Assembly: GCF_000956525.1 (NCBI RefSeq)
Contig: NZ_JYIW01000023.1
Span: 1 to 64,000 of the forward strand
Length of the DNA stretch: 64,000 nt
From: Microbacterium oxydans
Lineage (GTDB): Bacteria; Actinomycetota; Actinomycetes; Actinomycetales; Microbacteriaceae
Direction: 5' to 3'
Part shown: positions 60,473 through 64,000 of the stretch, in pieces
How the letters are laid out: each line of letters begins with the position of its first letter
How positions within the stretch are numbered: position 1 is the first letter of the stretch
Translations under genes and position numbers: made by a program
The notes under the pieces: model-generated
Seen by the model: the letters and a program-made list of their open reading frames with translations, nothing else
The model's database searches: none
Told to the model about the DNA's origin: nothing

Positions 60473-63400
60473 GTGCACATCTATTGGGGTGGCCGTTCTG
60501 AGACGGCCGACACGCGCGAGAACCGCGCTCATCGTGGCGTGAAGCTGCTGGGCGCCGTCGCCGCCGCCATGGCGCTCATCGTCGGCGCGTTGACCGTTCC
60601 GGTCGCCGCCGTCGCTGACACGACGCCAGCGGCAGGCACACCTGAGACGTTCGCCGCCGACGCGCTGCCGACCGTGCAGATCGACGGTGTCGTCTACGCG
60701 CAGGAAGTCGTCGGCAACACGGTCTACGTCGGCGGCAGCTTCGCGCAGGCGCGTCCTGCCGGATCGCCCGCTGGCTCGAACGAGACGCCTCGCGCGAACC
60801 TCCTCGCCTACGACCTGACGACCGGCAACCTGATCTCGTCATGGAACCCCGGCACGAACGGCACCGTCCTCGACATCAAGAAGTCCGCCGACGGATCGCG
60901 CATCTACGTCGCCGGCATGTTCTCGCAGGCGGCCGGCGCATGGCGCTACCGCGTCGCCGCGTTCGACACCGCGACCGGTGCACTCGTCACCAACTGGGCG
61001 CCGGAGGCCAACGGCCGCGTCGACTCGATCGCACTGACGAACTCCACGGTCTACCTCGCCGGCGAGTTCACCACGATCAACGGCACGCAGCGCACGAAGG
61101 TCGCTGCCGTCTCCACCTCGACCGGAGCGGTCACGCCGTTCACCGCAGACGTGCAGGGAGGGTACGGTGCGAAGGGCGTCGTCATCTCCCCTGACCAGTC
61201 CAAGGTCGTCATCGCCGGCTCCTTCACCTCGGTGAACGGCTCGACCAACCCCGGCCGCGGTATCACGGCGCTCGACGCGAGCGTCGGTTCGCTGCTGCCG
61301 TGGGCGATGAACAGCGTGCTGCGCAACGCCGGCACCGTGGCCGCGATGTACTCGCTGTCCTCCGACGGCGACAGCGTCTACGGCACCGGCTTCGACTACG
61401 GCGGAACCTCGCAGGACGGCTTCGAAGGTGCGTTCCGCGCCAACTGGAGCGACGGCAGCCTGCAGTGGATGGAAGACTGCCACGGCGACAGCTACGACGT
61501 CGCCCCCGTCGGCGACGCGATCTACGTGGTCGGCCACCCGCACTACTGCGGCAACGTCAACGGATTCCCCGAGACGAACCCGCGCTCGTACAAGCACTCG
61601 CTCGCCTTCGCGAAGGCTCCGAGCGGCAAGCTGATCACGAACGACACGCAGGGCTACCGCAACTTCGCAGGACAGCCCTCGGGCGATCTGCTGCAGTGGT
61701 ACCCGGAGTACGTCCCCGGCACCTACACCGGCCAGTCCCAGGGACCGTGGCAGGTGAGCTCCGCCGGAGACTACCTGCTCGTCGGCGGCGAGTTCCTCAA
61801 GGTGAACGGCGCTTCGCAGCAGGGCATCGTCCGCTTCGCGAAGAAGAACGTGGCACCGAACAAGCAGGGACCGCAGGTGCAGGGCGGTGCGTGGACACTG
61901 AGCGCCACGTCGTTCCAGACCGGCGTGAACCGCCTCTCGTGGAGCGCGAACTACGATCGCGACAACCAGAGCCTGCACTACCAGGTCTTCCGTCAGGACA
62001 AGGGCATGACCACGCCCCTGTACGAGACCGACCAGCTCTCGAACTTCTGGACCAGGCCCGCGATGACCTACCGGGACTCGACGGCCGTGCCGGGAACGGC
62101 ATACAACTACCGGATCAAGGCCATCGATTCGTTCGGCAACAGCACCCAGAGCGACTGGACGCCGGTGACGACCGCTGCTGCGGGCGTGTCGACCGCCTAT
62201 GACGACGCCGTGCTCGCCAGCGGTGCAGTGGACTACTGGCCCCTGAACGAGCCGACAGGCACGACGAGCTACGACTGGGCAGGCAACAGCGACCTCGCCG
62301 TCGCCAATGCCACGCGCGGCGCGGCGGGTCCGGTCACGCCGGGCTCGGCGACCACCTTCAGCGGCAGCACCGGCTCCTCGGCCGGCACCACCACCCCGAC
62401 ATCCGGCCCGCAGACGTTCACCGTCGAGGCCTGGTTCAAGACGAACAGCACCCGCGGCGGCAAGATCGTCGGCTTCGGCTCCAACGCCACCGGCAACTCC
62501 GGCAGCTACGACCGTCAGGTGTACCTCGACAACTCGGGCCGCGTCACCTTCGGCGTCTACCCCGGGGCGAGTCGCACCGTCACCAGCGGCACCGGCTTCA
62601 ACGACAACCAGTGGCACCACGTGGTGGCGTCGCTGAGCTCGAAGGGCCAGGTCCTCTGGGTCGACGGCGTCAAGATCGGTGAGCGCACCGACACGACCTC
62701 GGCACAGGACTACCAGGGGTACTGGCGCATCGGCGGCGACAACCTCGGCTCCTGGCCGAACGTCGGCACGAGCTCCTACCTGAGCGGTTCGATCGCGAAC
62801 GTCGCCCTCTACGACCGGGCGCTGACCCGGAACGAGATCGACGCGCACCGCATCGCCAGCGGTCGCACGAGCGCGCTGCCGCCTGCGCCGGCCGACAACT
62901 ACGGCAAGTCGGTCTTCACTCTCGACCCGACACTGTTCTGGCGTCTGAACGAGACCGGTACCGGCACGTCTGCCGCGGACTCCGGCATGAACGGCTCCAC
63001 CGGCACCTACACGGGGAGCACCAGCGTCCTGGTCAAGAACCAGACCGGCGCGATCTCCGGCGTCACCAACAAGGCGATCCGCTGGGCACCGACGACGAGC
63101 TCGACCACCGTCCGGCTCGCCGGCACCAAGCAGTACGTGGCGCCGCAGGTCTTCTCGGTGGAGGCCTGGTTCAAGACCACCTCCACGGCCGGCGGCAAGA
63201 TCGTCGGCTTCGGTGACAGCAACAGCGGGCTGAGCAGCAGCAACGACCGTCACATCTACATGACGACCGACGGCAAGCTCAACTTCGGCGTCTGGAACAA
63301 CGCGCAGTACAACCTCACGACCACTGGCGCACTGAACGACGGTCAATGGCACCATGCGGTCGGTTCGCTCTCGGGCGACGGCATGGCGTTCTACGTCGAC

Positions 63401-64000
63401 GGCGCACTGGTGGGGACGAACGCCAACACCGCCGCGCAGGACTACAGCGGATACTGGCGAGTCGGCAACGACAGCGGCTGGGCCGGCGCGACCACCTTCA
63501 CCGGCACGATCGACGAGGTCGCCGTCTACGGCGCCCCGCTCACCGCGACGCAGGTGAGCGAGCACTACCAGCTCGGCGCCTTCGGCTCGGTGAACCAGGT
63601 TCCGACCGCTGCGTTCAGCAGTGTGCCGACCGACCTCGCCGTCGCCTTCGACGCATCGACCTCGGTCGACACCGACGGCGCGATCGCCTCGTACAAGTGG
63701 ACCTTCGGCGACGGAGCCACCTCGACCGACGGACCGACGACCGCGCACACCTACGCGACCGGCGGCACCTACGACGTGAAGCTCACGGTCACGGATGATC
63801 GGGGCGCGACCGCCACGATCACGCAGCCGATCACGGTGCAGGCGGCGAACGTGCTGCCGACCGCCGCGTTCGACGCGGTGACGACGCACATGAGCGTCGC
63901 GGTCGATGCCTCGGCATCCACCGACTCCGATGGCACGCTCGCGACCTACTCGTGGTCGTTCGGTGACGGGGCACTCGCCACCGGCAAGACCGCGACCCAC
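60473..64000 (+). CDS. Large secreted LamG/PKD modular protein (right end cut by the window)
   Basis: 1176 codons visible, open to the last base. GTG start with GGGGAG 5 bases upstream; an in-frame ATG at 60443 has no such site. Signal peptide to about residue 49 (ALIVGALTVPVAAVA). Then a propeller-like repeat region (about 60-430; VYVGGSF, IYVAGMFSQ, VYLAGEFT, VVIAGSFT), an FN3-like domain (about 470-565), two LamG/concanavalin domains (about 580-800 and 815-1035; DNQWHHV and DGQWHHA motifs) and two PKD domains (from about 1040 and 1126; WTFGDG, WSFGDG). It is likely a cell-surface or matrix adhesin. The C-terminus, which should hold a sorting signal or further repeats, is outside the window. 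Confidence 0.83.
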   Translation, partial: MHIYWGGRSETADTRENRAHRGVKLLGAVAAAMALIVGALTVPVAAVADTTPAAGTPETFAADALPTVQIDGVVYAQEVVGNTVYVGGSFAQARPAGSPAGSNETPRANLLAYDLTTGNLISSWNPGTNGTVLDIKKSADGSRIYVAGMFSQAAGAWRYRVAAFDTATGALVTNWAPEANGRVDSIALTNSTVYLAGEFTTINGTQRTKVAAVSTSTGAVTPFTADVQGGYGAKGVVISPDQSKVVIAGSFTSVNGSTNPGRGITALDASVGSLLPWAMNSVLRNAGTVAAMYSLSSDGDSVYGTGFDYGGTSQDGFEGAFRANWSDGSLQWMEDCHGDSYDVAPVGDAIYVVGHPHYCGNVNGFPETNPRSYKHSLAFAKAPSGKLITNDTQGYRNFAGQPSGDLLQWYPEYVPGTYTGQSQGPWQVSSAGDYLLVGGEFLKVNGASQQGIVRFAKKNVAPNKQGPQVQGGAWTLSATSFQTGVNRLSWSANYDRDNQSLHYQVFRQDKGMTTPLYETDQLSNFWTRPAMTYRDSTAVPGTAYNYRIKAIDSFGNSTQSDWTPVTTAAAGVSTAYDDAVLASGAVDYWPLNEPTGTTSYDWAGNSDLAVANATRGAAGPVTPGSATTFSGSTGSSAGTTTPTSGPQTFTVEAWFKTNSTRGGKIVGFGSNATGNSGSYDRQVYLDNSGRVTFGVYPGASRTVTSGTGFNDNQWHHVVASLSSKGQVLWVDGVKIGERTDTTSAQDYQGYWRIGGDNLGSWPNVGTSSYLSGSIANVALYDRALTRNEIDAHRIASGRTSALPPAPADNYGKSVFTLDPTLFWRLNETGTGTSAADSGMNGSTGTYTGSTSVLVKNQTGAISGVTNKAIRWAPTTSSTTVRLAGTKQYVAPQVFSVEAWFKTTSTAGGKIVGFGDSNSGLSSSNDRHIYMTTDGKLNFGVWNNAQYNLTTTGALNDGQWHHAVGSLSGDGMAFYVDGALVGTNANTAAQDYSGYWRVGNDSGWAGATTFTGTIDEVAVYGAPLTATQVSEHYQLGAFGSVNQVPTAAFSSVPTDLAVAFDASTSVDTDGAIASYKWTFGDGATSTDGPTTAHTYATGGTYDVKLTVTDDRGATATITQPITVQAANVLPTAAFDAVTTHMSVAVDASASTDSDGTLATYSWSFGDGALATGKTATH

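Overview
The window is high-GC DNA (roughly 70 percent) with actinobacterial codon use, GTG starts, ATGA/GTGA/TGATG stop-start overlaps, several leaderless-type promoters and a DtxR/IdeR iron box. Gene content and short-repeat style suggest Microbacteriaceae, probably Microbacterium. This placement is inference from sequence style, not from a marker gene. No rRNA, tRNA or CRISPR array was seen.

Layout. 1-8.4 kb is ordinary metabolism: an acyl-CoA oxidase/dehydrogenase, a zinc alcohol dehydrogenase, a nucleoside-salvage regulon (MFS transporter and nucleoside hydrolase divergent from a GntR/UTRA regulator and ribokinase, with a palindromic operator between them) and 3-methyladenine glycosylase. 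8.4-31.1 kb is one apparent operon of eleven genes, most of them overlapping by 1-4 bases: a giant Ig-like/FN3 surface protein, MoxR ATPase, DUF58 protein, transglutaminase-fold membrane protein, RDD-FHA protein, PP2C phosphatase, FHA protein, Ser/Thr kinase, FHA-HTH protein, a second RDD-FHA protein, and a 1499-residue EccC/EssC-type FtsK/SpoIIIE ATPase. The first part resembles the PFNA cluster of bifidobacteria (kinase, fn3, aaa-atp, duf58, tgm), here joined to a type VII secretion (T7SS) motor.

31.1-42.4 kb holds the presumed T7SS substrates: two paralogous modules (WXG-like small protein, membrane-spanning protein with a T7SS-signal-like helical N-terminus, two small accessory proteins), two WXG100-size genes encoding identical 95-residue proteins on nearly identical DNA, a zinc-ribbon protein, and a third unit with an alpha/beta-hydrolase candidate effector plus a lipoprotein.

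The most notable signal is an 18-bp palindrome, consensus close to ATGGGGAGTTGTGCCCAT. It lies upstream of the 22-kb kinase/secretion operon and of four substrate units, always 23-24 bases before a TAnnnT -10 element. This defines a candidate T7SS regulon; the FHA-HTH protein encoded in the operon is a possible regulator.

42.4-49.5 kb is mixed housekeeping: a degenerate resolvase-like protein, malate dehydrogenase, a zinc metallopeptidase, an aldehyde dehydrogenase carrying an in-frame 21-bp tandem repeat, a GPH-type transporter, a glutaredoxin-like protein, an iron-regulated SIP-domain protein and a cytidylyltransferase. 49.7-64 kb is a surface glycan/exoprotein region: glycosyltransferases (several as unusual fusions), a CDP-alcohol phosphatidyltransferase, a secreted beta-helix protein, and the start of a secreted LamG/PKD protein that runs off the right edge.
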